A stretch of DNA of 64,000 nt, taken from the NCBI RefSeq assembly GCF_004765805.1, contig NZ_SBIU01000003.1, positions 806,001-870,000 on the forward strand, read 5' to 3'. A program made the position numbers and the translations under genes. Source of the DNA: Halorussus halobius (lineage in GTDB: Archaea > Halobacteriota > Halobacteria > Halobacteriales > Haladaptataceae). Shown piece after piece: positions 7,202 through 16,307 of this stretch. Position 1 is the stretch's first letter. Each line of letters starts with the position of its first letter. Under the pieces are notes generated by a model. The model saw only the letters and a program-made list of their open reading frames with translations. It did not search any database and was not told where the DNA came from.

Positions 7202-9415
7202 TCACGCCACCGACCGGGCGACGTCGACCGCCTCACTGGCCTCGTCGGCCGACACGCTCTCGGGCGCGAACGCCGCCCGCTCGTAGATCGCGGTGAGTCG
7301 CTCCAGTCGTTCGAGTCTGTCGGCCGACAGGTCTGCCGCCCGGCAGTCGGCGTAAAACTCCCAGTGGGTGCGCGCGCCGGCCGGCCGGTCGACCCCGGCC
7401 TCGCCGGCGGCGAGTCGCCGCCGGACGGAGGCGTAGGCCGCTCCTGCGGCCGCATCGTACGCCCCGTCGTCGAGCGCCGCCGTCGCCGCGTCGAGGAACA
7501 CCTCGGGCGAGCCCCAGCCGGCACCCCCGGACTCGCGCTCGCCGGCCCCGTCGTCGGGCGCGCCCGTCTCGGGCGAGAACGTGCCCGTCCGGAACCGCCA
7601 GACCGCCACCCCGACCGCCGCGACCCCCAGCAGGCCGGCCACGCCCAGTTCCAGGGGGTCGACCGGCAGGCCGCCGTCGGCCGACGAGCGCGGGACCCGC
7701 GCGGTCGCCCGGGCACGGTCGAGGTTGCCCGGCGAGGCGAACGCCGCGACTACCTGGAGCGCCGAGCCGTCGGTCTCGTTGGACGGGAGCCCGACGGTCG
7801 CTGCGAACCTGCCGGCGTCGTCGGTACTCACGTTGCCCGCGCTCGCGCCGTCCACCCGGAGCGCGACGGTCTCGTTGGCGACGGGCGCGCCGTCGCCCGC
7901 GACGAGCCGTCCGGTGACGAACGCGCTGGCTTCGAGCGGTTCCACGCGGGATATCGACAGCTCGGTGGGCGTGGACTCGACGCTCACGCTCGCGGACGCG
8001 TTCGCGGGAGCCAGCGCGGCCGGCCCGTCGAGCGCGTCGCTCTCGGCCGCCAGCAGGTCCGACCACGGCGTCCCGTCGGCTCCGCTCGCGCCCGACGGGC
8101 CGCCGGCCCGGTTCGCGCTCGCCGCCCGGGAGTCGTTCGCGCTCGCCGTCCCGTTCGAGTCGCCGACCGCGAGCCGGACACGGACCCGCCGCTCGCCGGC
8201 CGAGACGTTCGCCGGGAGCGGGGCCCTCGCGTCGAACGAGCCGTTCGCGTCGGTCGCCACGGTCGCGAGCGCGACGCCGTCCACGGTCACCGCCACCGGC
8301 ACGTTCGGGACGCCCTCGCCGCCGGCCGCGACGGTGCCGGCGACGCGGAAGGGGTCGCCGTAGCCGACCGATTCGGTGTGGGTCGCGATTGCGACCGTCG
8401 GGCTGACGCGCTCGACCGCGAACGTCACGGCGTCGCTCGCGCGGCGGTACGCCGAGTCGTTGGCGGGCAGGAACCACACCGTCCGGTCGCGCTCGCCCGC
8501 CGCGTCGAGCGTGGGTCGGTAGTCGAACGCGAACCCGCCGGTCGCGTCGGTGGTCGCGTCGTAGACCTGCCCGCCGACCGCGACCGTGACGGTCTCGTTC
8601 GCCAGCGGGTCGCCGTCGGCGGTCCGGAGTTGCCCGGCCAGCCTCACGGGGTCGGCGAACGACCCCGACGGGTCGTCGGCGATGACGTTCAGCCGCGTCC
8701 GGACGAGCGTCCGGTCGCGGACGCTCACCTGCGAGGCCGTGACGTTGTCCCGGACCCGGGCGACGGTCCGACTGCGGTTCGCCTCCTCGACGCGTTCGGC
8801 CGACCCGAGTTCGGCGTCGCTCCCGTCGAGCAGTCGGGCCGAGCGGTTCACCGCGGCCGCGTGGCGTTCGAGTCGGTGGGCGAGCCGACGCTCGCGGTCG
8901 GTGCGATTACCCTCCCGGGCGCGCTCGTACGCCCCGTGGGCGTCGCGGTACCGCTGGACGTCGGCGAAGAACTGGCGCTGGGCCGCCCCGAGGGCGTCGC
9001 TCCCCTCGACCTGCCGGTCGCCGGCTCCCTCGCCGTACTGGGCGGCGAGGTCGGCGAGTTCGGGGTCGCTCTCGACGAGTTCGCGGGCGCGCCGGCGGTC
9101 CTCGTCGCTGAGGTCGACGCCCCCGGCTCCGCCGACCTCCCGAGCGAGCCACTCCTCGACCGCGCCGGGCGCGGACTCGTCGGCGACCTCGTCGGGGTCG
9201 CGGTGTGCGACCGAGGAGTTGTTCCCGGGGGTCTCTTGGGCGGGCGCGGTCGACGCTCCGGCGAGCGCGGCCGGCGCTCGGACGCCGCCGTCCGCGGGTC
9301 GGTCGGTCGCGTCGCTGCCGGCGTCGAGCGTCCCGACCGCCCCCGCGACGGGCCAGGCGGTCGCCAGCAGGACCGCGACGACTATCCACCCGGCGGTTCC
9401 CACGCCCCGTTCCAC
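7202..9415 (-). CDS. Exported membrane protein with Ig-like domains and a DUF4129-like tail
   Basis: A 737-residue protein. Residues 1-27 form a signal/membrane segment (GWIVVAVLLATAWPVAG). A mainly helical, charged segment follows to about residue 235, then three or more beta-sandwich, carboxypeptidase-regulatory-like repeats (ADGDPLANETVTVAVGG, GVPNVPVAVTVDGVAL, GDGAPVANETVALRVDG). A second membrane helix (LELGVAGLLGVAAVGVAVW) precedes a cytoplasmic C-terminal domain of about 110 residues whose helices (DAAAGAAYASVRRRL, THWEFYADC) look like DUF4129. In haloarchaea such proteins often neighbour transglutaminase-like and DUF58/MoxR genes, but none is present here. Many NxS/T sequons fit a glycosylated surface protein. 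A role in envelope assembly or proteolysis is possible but unproven. Confidence 0.65.
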   Translation of the reverse strand: MERGVGTAGWIVVAVLLATAWPVAGAVGTLDAGSDATDRPADGGVRAPAALAGASTAPAQETPGNNSSVAHRDPDEVADESAPGAVEEWLAREVGGAGGVDLSDEDRRRARELVESDPELADLAAQYGEGAGDRQVEGSDALGAAQRQFFADVQRYRDAHGAYERAREGNRTDRERRLAHRLERHAAAVNRSARLLDGSDAELGSAERVEEANRSRTVARVRDNVTASQVSVRDRTLVRTRLNVIADDPSGSFADPVRLAGQLRTADGDPLANETVTVAVGGQVYDATTDATGGFAFDYRPTLDAAGERDRTVWFLPANDSAYRRASDAVTFAVERVSPTVAIATHTESVGYGDPFRVAGTVAAGGEGVPNVPVAVTVDGVALATVATDANGSFDARAPLPANVSAGERRVRVRLAVGDSNGTASANDSRAASANRAGGPSGASGADGTPWSDLLAAESDALDGPAALAPANASASVSVESTPTELSISRVEPLEASAFVTGRLVAGDGAPVANETVALRVDGASAGNVSTDDAGRFAATVGLPSNETDGSALQVVAAFASPGNLDRARATARVPRSSADGGLPVDPLELGVAGLLGVAAVGVAVWRFRTGTFSPETGAPDDGAGERESGGAGWGSPEVFLDAATAALDDGAYDAAAGAAYASVRRRLAAGEAGVDRPAGARTHWEFYADCRAADLSADRLERLERLTAIYERAAFAPESVSADEASEAVDVARSVA

Positions 9416-9579
9416 ATCCCGAGTACCCCGGCCACGCTAATACGTCTGATGGAGGGCCCGGTCGTGCGCGCCGGACTCGTCGGGCCGACCGCCCGGGTCG
9501 GACGCTCGCCGGGCCGAACCGCTCAGACTTCAAAGAAACAGCCCAACCTTTCTTTATCGTGTAGTCCGCACGATGGAGT

Positions 9580-11448
9580 ATGGTAGAAGTCGGGGCGTTC
9601 GCACTCACTGTCGTCATGGGGGTCCTCCTCCTCGCGGTGGCCGCCTACGTCCTGCGGCTCGAAGACTGGCGGTCGTACGCGCCACTCGGGAGCGGGGCGG
9701 GCGGGTACGGCGACCGCGGGGAGACAGGCCACGAGGAAAAGCCCGGGGGGCTCGTGCGCTGGCTGACGACGGTCGACCACAAGGACATCGGCCTGCTGTA
9801 CGGCACCTTCGGCATCGTCGCGTTCGCGTGGGGCGGCATCAACATCGTGCTGATGCGGACCGAACTCCTGACGCCGGAGTCGGTCGTCGTGGGGGCGAAC
9901 TTCTACAACTCGCTGCTGACTTCCCACGGCATCACGATGCTGTTTTTGTTCGGGACGCCCATCCTCGCCGCCTTCGGCAACTACTTCATCCCGCTGTTGA
10001 TCGGGGCCGACGACATGGCGTTCCCCCGCATCAACGCCATCGCGTTCTGGCTGCTCCCGCCGGGGGCGTTGCTCATCTGGGGCGGCTTCTTCGCCGCGCC
10101 CCTGGGCGTCGGCGTCGAGCCCGCCCAGACCGCGTGGACGATGTACACGCCCCTCTCGGTCGAGCAGGCCAATCCGGGCGTCGACCTGATGCTTCTGGGA
10201 CTCCACCTGACCGGGGTGTCGGCGACGATGGGCGCGATCAACTTCGTCGCGACCATCTTCACCGAGCGCGGCGAGGACGTCGGCTGGGCGAACCTCGACA
10301 TCTTCTCGTGGACCATGATAACCCAGTCGGGCATCATCCTGTTCGCGTTCCCGCTGCTGGGGAGCGTCCTCGTCATGCTGTTGCTCGACCGTAACTTCGG
10401 GACGACGTTCTTCGCGGTCGAGGGCGGCGGGTCGCTGCTCTACCAGCACCTGTTCTGGTTCTTCGGGCATCCGGAGGTGTACATCCTCGTTCTCCCGCCG
10501 ATGGGGCTGGTGAGCCTGATTTTGCCCAGATTCTCGGGCCGGAAGCTGTTCGGGTTCAAGTTCGTCGTCTACTCGACGCTGGCCATCGGCGTGTTGAGCT
10601 TCGGCGTCTGGGCCCACCACATGTTCGCCGCGGGGATGGACCCCCGCGTCCGGGGGAGTTTCATGGCGGTATCGCTGGCCATCGCGGTGCCCTCGGCGGT
10701 CAAGACGTTCAACTGGATCACCACCATGTGGAACGGCCGCTTGCGGCTGACCACGCCCATGCTGTTTTGCGTCGGCTTCGTCCAGAACTTCATCATCGGC
10801 GGCGTCACCGGCATCTTCCTCGCTTCGGTCCCCGTGGACCTCGTGCTCCACGACACCTACTACGTGGTCGGACACTTCCACTTCATCGTGATGGGGGCCA
10901 TCGCTGTCGCGGGCTTCGCGGGCATCTACTACTGGTTCCCGCTGTACACCGGCCGGATGTACCAGCAGACCCTGGGAAAGATACACTTCTGGCTCACGAT
11001 GGTCGGGTCGAACGTGGTGTTTTTCGCCCTGCTGATACTGGGCTACGGCGGGATGCCCCGGCGGTACGCCACCTACCTCCCGCAGTTCCAGGACCTCCAC
11101 GTGGTCGCGGGTGCCGGGACCTTCCTGCTGGCGTTCGGCCAGCTCGTCTTCGTCTACAACCTCGTCATCTCGTGGCTGGAGGGCCCGCCGGTCGAGGGCG
11201 GCGACCCGTGGAACCTCGAAGGCGACGGGCTCAAGACCCGCGAGTGGGCGTGGTTCGAGCGCAAGCGCGAGACCGCCATCACCGACGGTGGCGAGGACGA
11301 GGTGGCGACGGACGGCGGCGACGAGTCGGTCGCCCGCGGGGACGCTGACGACGCGAGCGGGTCCGACGACCCGGCCGGACCGAGCGACGCGGACGGACGG
11401 GACGGCGCGGGCGAATCGAGCGACGCGGGCGAGCCCGACCGAGAGTGA
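9580..11448 (+). CDS. ctaD: Haem-copper terminal oxidase subunit I
   Basis: A 622-residue catalytic subunit of a respiratory cytochrome oxidase in the cytoplasmic membrane. After an extra N-terminal helix and a short soluble linker, the twelve-helix core begins at about residue 60. Haem and copper ligands are visible: His in LTSHGITMLF, the CuB group HPEVY (with the cross-linked Tyr) and WAHHMF, and the two haem ligands in VVGHFHFI. Glu in HPEVY and Lys in PSAVKTFNW mark it as an A-type oxidase with both proton channels. A strongly acidic tail of about 75 residues follows residue 545. No subunit II, III or assembly gene is adjacent, so partners must be encoded elsewhere. Confidence 0.93.
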   Translation: MVEVGAFALTVVMGVLLLAVAAYVLRLEDWRSYAPLGSGAGGYGDRGETGHEEKPGGLVRWLTTVDHKDIGLLYGTFGIVAFAWGGINIVLMRTELLTPESVVVGANFYNSLLTSHGITMLFLFGTPILAAFGNYFIPLLIGADDMAFPRINAIAFWLLPPGALLIWGGFFAAPLGVGVEPAQTAWTMYTPLSVEQANPGVDLMLLGLHLTGVSATMGAINFVATIFTERGEDVGWANLDIFSWTMITQSGIILFAFPLLGSVLVMLLLDRNFGTTFFAVEGGGSLLYQHLFWFFGHPEVYILVLPPMGLVSLILPRFSGRKLFGFKFVVYSTLAIGVLSFGVWAHHMFAAGMDPRVRGSFMAVSLAIAVPSAVKTFNWITTMWNGRLRLTTPMLFCVGFVQNFIIGGVTGIFLASVPVDLVLHDTYYVVGHFHFIVMGAIAVAGFAGIYYWFPLYTGRMYQQTLGKIHFWLTMVGSNVVFFALLILGYGGMPRRYATYLPQFQDLHVVAGAGTFLLAFGQLVFVYNLVISWLEGPPVEGGDPWNLEGDGLKTREWAWFERKRETAITDGGEDEVATDGGDESVARGDADDASGSDDPAGPSDADGRDGAGESSDAGEPDRE

Positions 11449-11454
11449 TCGGCG

Positions 11455-11883
11455 TCACTCCGCGTTCGCGAACGGACCGACCTCGTCGACCGGAATCACC
11501 GAGTAGTCGACCGTGAGGGTGTCCTGGGTCGCGCGTATCTTGCCCACGAACGTCGAGATGGTCTCGAGGTCGCCTTCGAGGATGAACAGCTCCATGCAGT
11601 AGTGGTCGCCGACGTGGTTGTGGACGTTCGAGGCGACCAGCCCGTCGTACTCGTGGCGGAGCCGGATCATCCGCTCCTCGACGGTGGTGCTCTCGTAGTT
11701 GAACAACACGGTGACCACGCCCATCAGGTCCCGCTCTTCGAGCTTCCGGTCCTCGAACTCCCCGAGCAGGTTGCGGGCGGCCTCGCGGAACACCTCGCTC
11801 CGTCCGGTGTAGCCGTGTTCCTCGGAGAACTCGTCGACGCGGTCGAGCAGTTCGTCGGGCATCGAGATGCTGACGACGGCCAT
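11455..11883 (-). CDS. nikR: NikR-family nickel-responsive regulator
   Basis: A 142-residue regulator. The N-terminal ribbon-helix-helix ([19 protein letters not shown], then [14 protein letters not shown]) binds DNA. The C-terminal ACT-like domain carries the metal site: a His in IRLRHEYDG, two His in [10 protein letters not shown] and a Cys in HYCMELF, matching the three-His-one-Cys nickel site of E. coli NikR. By family knowledge it represses nickel uptake genes when nickel is bound. No nickel transporter lies in the window, so its targets are elsewhere. The gene is convergent with the oxidase gene, with 6 bp between the stops. Confidence 0.9.
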   Translation of the reverse strand: MAVVSISMPDELLDRVDEFSEEHGYTGRSEVFREAARNLLGEFEDRKLEERDLMGVVTVLFNYESTTVEERMIRLRHEYDGLVASNVHNHVGDHYCMELFILEGDLETISTFVGKIRATQDTLTVDYSVIPVDEVGPFANAE

Positions 11884-11995
11884 ATGTTAACTGAACGCCG
11901 CCGCGTTGATACGCTTTGTTACTACGGCCGCGCTATAGGGCGGCCAGTTAGCAACCGCGGGGCCGGGGCGACCGCCGAACGCGGCCGCGGCGGGC

Positions 11996-12352
11996 TCAGA
12001 GCTGGTCGATGCACTCGTCCATGAACGCGTTCAGCTGGCGCGCGGCGTTCGGGTCGAGCGTCACGACGATGCCCCGCGACTGCGCCAGCGGGAAGTGCAT
12101 CACGACCGCGTCCTCGAACGACCGGACCGTGCCGTTGAGCTCGCCGAACGGGAACGTCCGCCGTTCGCGCGACCGCGACTCGTGTCGGAGGTACTGCACC
12201 GCCCGTTCGGCGTCGGACTCGACGTCCGAGCGGTCGCCGCGCGCGAACAGGACGTCGGTCTCGTCCTCGCCGTAGCACACCACCCTGCGGAGGTCGTCGC
12301 CGACTCGCCGCCGCAGGTACTCGACGAGTTGCGGGGCGCTCGCTGGCTGCAC
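11996..12352 (-). CDS. Conserved haloarchaeal protein of unknown function
   Basis: A 118-residue soluble protein. It has an N-terminal helix (APQLVEYLRRRVGDDLRRV), beta strands (RVVCYGEDETDVLFARGD), a long helix (DAERAVQYLRHESRSRE) and a C-terminal part with AVVMHFPLAQSRGIVVTLD. The alternation suggests an alpha/beta fold; it recalls the haloarchaeal DUF7522 group, which I cannot verify. No catalytic or metal-binding residues stand out. An A-rich tract on the minus strand just upstream (about 12380) could be its promoter. Spacing does not support an operon with the neighbouring PKD protein or nikR. Confidence 0.6.
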   Translation of the reverse strand: MQPASAPQLVEYLRRRVGDDLRRVVCYGEDETDVLFARGDRSDVESDAERAVQYLRHESRSRERRTFPFGELNGTVRSFEDAVVMHFPLAQSRGIVVTLDPNAARQLNAFMDECIDQL

Positions 12353-12470
12353 GGCCGGGATTTGGCGGGGTCGCGGGATTAGTTTTTTGGTCGTCGGAGT
12401 TCCGAACGATTAAACCGACTGCCGTCTCGTTCAACCCGAGGCGGCCCGTAATCCCGGTGGCCGGTCCGGC

Positions 12471-15400
12471 CTACCGTCGCGCCCGGGCCACCAGCAGGGC
12501 CGCGAGCAGCGCGGCGACCGCCGCGCCGACACCGAAGCCGGGCACGCCGGGCGCGTCCGGCGCGATGCCGTCGCCGCCCTCGGCCGACTCGACGTCGAGA
12601 GTCGCAGTCTCGCCGTCGACGTCGACCTCGTAGCTCCCGGGCGCGTCGACCTCGCGGACGAAGCTGACCCGCTCGGTCTCGCCGCCCGCCACCGCGACGG
12701 TCTCGGTCGCGAGTTGCTCGCCGAACATGGTGAGCGCGACCGTGCGCTCGCCGGCCTCGTCGCCCGCGTTCTCGACCGTCGCGCGTATCTCGACCGACCC
12801 GCCCGCCGCGATGGTCGAGGCGTTCAGCGACACGTCGGTCACCGACAGGTCGGCCGGCTCGGGCTCGGCGACCGCGAGCGTCCCGGCCGACCGGTTCCCG
12901 ACCGCCACCTCGTAGGAGCCGGGCGTCGGCGCGGTCCCCGAGAGGGTCAGCTCCTGGGCCTCGCCGGGGCCGAGTTCGACCGTCTCGGAGGCGACCACGC
13001 TCCCCGCGAGGGTGAGGTTCACCGTCTCGGTCCGGGCGGTCGAGCCGCCGTTCTCGACCGACGCGTTCGCCGCGACGGGCTCGCCGGCCGTCACGCCGTC
13101 GCTCGCCAGTTCGACGTCGGTCACCGCCAGCCCGGCCGTTGCGCCCACCGCGAGCGCGCCGGGGCCGTCGACGGTGGCCTCCAGCCGGTAGGCGTCGTCG
13201 GTCGTCTCGACGACCGTCGCGTCGAGTTCCGTCCACGTCCCGTCGTAGCCGTAGGCCGTCACGTCCTCCGCTCGGGCGTACTCGCCGAGCGCGCTCCGCT
13301 CGACCGCGAACGTCACGGTGGCGTTCTCGACGCCCGAGTCGACGTACTCCACGTCGAGGTCGAGGTACGCCAGCGTCTCGTCCGGCGGGGTCGCGTCGCC
13401 CGCGTCCGTCCCGGTCGAGTCGTCCCCGGTCGCGTCCGCTCCGCCCAGCGCGGGCGCGTCCTCGGGCGCGCCGGCGCTCGCGACGGTCCGAACGACGACG
13501 TGAGGGTCGTCGTCGCCGACGTTCAGGGCGAGGGTTCGGAACCGGACGCCGGTGTCGTCGGCCACCTCGCTGGCGGGCAGGTCCGACCGGATCGCCTCGT
13601 CGCCGCGAGCGTTGCGCACGTCGATGGCGGCCTCGTTCGGGCCGACCCGCTCGGTCTCGGTCAGGACCGGCGGCGGGCCGAGGCTCACGGAGCCGCCGCC
13701 ACCGCTACTGCCGCCACCACCGCCCTGGGCCTGCTCGTTCGACTCGACCGCGACGGTGGCGGTGGCGGTGGCGGCGCTCCCCTCGTCGTCGACGACGTTG
13801 ACCGTCGCGTCGTAGGTCCCGCCGCTGCCGTAGGTCGTCTCGATGCTGGCGTTGTCGGTCGTGTTGCGCTCGAACTCGCCGTCGCCGTCGACGTCCCACT
13901 CGTACCGCGCGATGGCACCGTCGTCGGTCGAGTTGCTCGCGTCGAGGGTCACCGTCTCGTCGACGTCGGCGTCGGCGGGGTCGGCCGACAGCGCCGCGTT
14001 CGGCGTGCCGGTGACCGCGACCGCCGCGCTGGTCGAGGTCGTCCGGCCGGTCGCGTCCTCGACCACGAGTTCGACCGTGGCGTTCCCCTGGTCGTCGAAC
14101 GAGTGGGTCGCCTGCGGGCCGGCCTTCTCGGTCGCGTTGCCGCCGCCGGCGAACGTCCACGCGTAGGTCAACTCGCTCTCGTCGGTCGCGTTCGCCGACA
14201 CCGCGAGCGACCCGGCGACCGACACCTCGGACGGGACGTCTATCGACTCGATGACCGGGGCGCTCCCCTCGCGCACCGAGACGGTGCGGTTCGCGACGTC
14301 GGCGTTGCCGTGGTTGTCGGTGACGGTCAGGGTCGCGTTCCGCTCGCCGGGGTCGTCGTAGGTCCACTCGACCCGTGGGCCCGTCTCCTCGGGCGCGCCA
14401 TCGCCGTCGAAGTCCCACTCGTAGGAGACGAGTTCGCCGTGTTCGTCGCTGCTCGCGGTCCCGTCGAAGGTGACGGGCGCGCCGGCCTCGACCTCCGCGG
14501 GCGTCGCCGACGCCGCCGCCTCCGGGTCGTCCTCGGCGACGACGGTGACCGTCTTCGTGACGGCGTCGGTCTTCCCGCTGCGGTCGGTCACCGTCAGCGT
14601 CACCTCCTTGCCGCCCGGCGAGTCGAAGCTCCGGTCGACCCGCTCGCCGGTCGCGTTCTCCCCGTCGATGGTCCACTCGTACGAGGCGATGCCGACGTTG
14701 TCCGAACTCGCCGACGCGTTGAATCCGAGCGACTCGCCCACGACGTGGTGGTCCTCGTCGCCCACGTCGTCCTCGACCGCGAACGCGGCGCTGGGCGGCT
14801 GGTCGGCCCCGACCTCGACCGTCGTGCTCGCCGACGTGGTCTCGCTGCCGTCGAGGACCGTCACGCCGGCCTGTCGGTCGCCCGCACTCCCGTAGGCGTG
14901 CGAGACGGTGTTGTCCGAGGTGTTGGCCTCCGGTCGGCCGTCGCCGTCGAAGTCCCACCGGTACTCGTCGGCACCGCCGGGCGCGGTGAACGTCACGTTC
15001 CGGTCGACCTCGACCGGGTTCGGACTCGCCTCGATGGACGCGTGGAGGCAGTTCGCGCCCCGCTCGATGACCAGCGGCTCGCCCATCACGAGGTCGAGCT
15101 GCTCGCCGTTCGTGGTGCCGTCGTTGGTCCGGACCTCCCACTCCTCGATGCCGGAGAAGGAGTTGGTGATGGTCACGCGCTCGCCCGAGTCGAGGTTCTC
15201 GAAGCCCCGGTAGGCCCCGCCGTCGGAGCCGTGCTTGACGGTGCCCTGGCTGTTCTCCCAGGCGTCCCACGACCAGTCGATGCTGAAGTAGCCGCCGTCG
15301 AACGTTTCGAGGGGCTCGCCGGTCCCGTTCTCGACGTAGCCGGCCTCGCGGTGACCGTACCGGGTCCCCTCGGCGTCGACGTAGTAGTCGTCCATCCCGG

Positions 15401-16082
15401 GCTTGGGGTACATGTCGTCGATGTACGCCCACTCGCCGTCCGGAAGCCCCACCGCGTCGCCCCCGGTGACGAACTCCCACGATATCTCGCCGTCGCCGGG
15501 CGCGCGCTCGAAGAAGCCGTCACCGAGGATGTTGCCGTAGATGCCGTTGTACGGGCGGTGAGAGGCGGTACCGATGTTCTCGTAGAGCTTGTCGTGGCGG
15601 GCCACGAGGCTCACCTCGCCGTCGGCGTTCTCGTAGAAGAACAGGTGGCTGTGGTTGTTCTCCGACCAGTTGTACAGCCCGTAGGTGGCGTCCTCCCACG
15701 GCTCCCACCGGTACTGGGTGTTGAGATACGGCGCGTAGTAGGGCGTCTGGCCCGTCCCGTCGCCGCCCCGATAGCGGTAGTCCATGATGGACTCGACGGT
15801 GACCGGCCCGTTCCAGTCGGGGTTCTCGTACGGGCCGGTCACGTCGCCGACCTCGTTGCTGCCCCGCTTGCGGACCTCCGGCACCATCTTCTCGTGGTCG
15901 TGCGTGAAGGTGTCCACCTCGTAGCAGACGTCCGTGCCGGGCTGGCTGAGCGTGAACGTCTCGCCGCCGTGGCTGTTGGCGGCGGCGGTTCCGACGAATC
16001 CTGTTCCGCCCAGCGGAAGCGCCGACGCGACCAGCAAGACAGTCAGCGACAGGCTCAGTATCGTAGCTCTCTCGGGGGTCAT
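12471..16082 (-). CDS. Large secreted surface protein with PKD, CARDB and PGF-CTERM domains
   Basis: A 1203-residue exported protein. A Sec-type signal (residues 5-36) precedes a 330-residue N-terminal domain rich in Trp, Tyr and Gly (for example YYAPYLNTQYRWEPWEDATYG) that I do not recognise. Four or five PKD-type domains follow, three of them with the clear marker YEWDFDGDG or YEWDVDGDG. Then come a Gly/Ser linker, a PGF-pre-PGF-like domain beginning GPPPVLTETERVGPNEA, and two CARDB-like domains. The tail PGFGVGAAVAALLAALL plus basic residues is a PGF-CTERM signal, cut and lipid-anchored by archaeosortase A in related species. The ATG at 16082 is chosen over a TTG five codons earlier. The likely role is adhesion or carbohydrate binding at the S-layer. 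Confidence 0.8.
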   Translation of the reverse strand: MTPERATILSLSLTVLLVASALPLGGTGFVGTAAANSHGGETFTLSQPGTDVCYEVDTFTHDHEKMVPEVRKRGSNEVGDVTGPYENPDWNGPVTVESIMDYRYRGGDGTGQTPYYAPYLNTQYRWEPWEDATYGLYNWSENNHSHLFFYENADGEVSLVARHDKLYENIGTASHRPYNGIYGNILGDGFFERAPGDGEISWEFVTGGDAVGLPDGEWAYIDDMYPKPGMDDYYVDAEGTRYGHREAGYVENGTGEPLETFDGGYFSIDWSWDAWENSQGTVKHGSDGGAYRGFENLDSGERVTITNSFSGIEEWEVRTNDGTTNGEQLDLVMGEPLVIERGANCLHASIEASPNPVEVDRNVTFTAPGGADEYRWDFDGDGRPEANTSDNTVSHAYGSAGDRQAGVTVLDGSETTSASTTVEVGADQPPSAAFAVEDDVGDEDHHVVGESLGFNASASSDNVGIASYEWTIDGENATGERVDRSFDSPGGKEVTLTVTDRSGKTDAVTKTVTVVAEDDPEAAASATPAEVEAGAPVTFDGTASSDEHGELVSYEWDFDGDGAPEETGPRVEWTYDDPGERNATLTVTDNHGNADVANRTVSVREGSAPVIESIDVPSEVSVAGSLAVSANATDESELTYAWTFAGGGNATEKAGPQATHSFDDQGNATVELVVEDATGRTTSTSAAVAVTGTPNAALSADPADADVDETVTLDASNSTDDGAIARYEWDVDGDGEFERNTTDNASIETTYGSGGTYDATVNVVDDEGSAATATATVAVESNEQAQGGGGGSSGGGGSVSLGPPPVLTETERVGPNEAAIDVRNARGDEAIRSDLPASEVADDTGVRFRTLALNVGDDDPHVVVRTVASAGAPEDAPALGGADATGDDSTGTDAGDATPPDETLAYLDLDVEYVDSGVENATVTFAVERSALGEYARAEDVTAYGYDGTWTELDATVVETTDDAYRLEATVDGPGALAVGATAGLAVTDVELASDGVTAGEPVAANASVENGGSTARTETVNLTLAGSVVASETVELGPGEAQELTLSGTAPTPGSYEVAVGNRSAGTLAVAEPEPADLSVTDVSLNASTIAAGGSVEIRATVENAGDEAGERTVALTMFGEQLATETVAVAGGETERVSFVREVDAPGSYEVDVDGETATLDVESAEGGDGIAPDAPGVPGFGVGAAVAALLAALLVARARR

Positions 16083-16307
16083 CGGACTGATGACCAACCG
16101 TATTCCGGTGTTTCCCTTTGTTATGGCCTCGCTGGCGGGGCCACTCGGCAGTGACTACCCGAGGACAGCGGCGGCGTAACGTCGGCGCGAAATCGAAGGC
16201 CCGGCCTGTCGGTCGGGTTCGCCCCGACGCCGCCGCCGGGTCGGCGTCCCGGCACGGCCGACGGTCCGACGGGCGGCCGGAAGGGACGGCGTACCCGGCG
16301 AGGAGGC

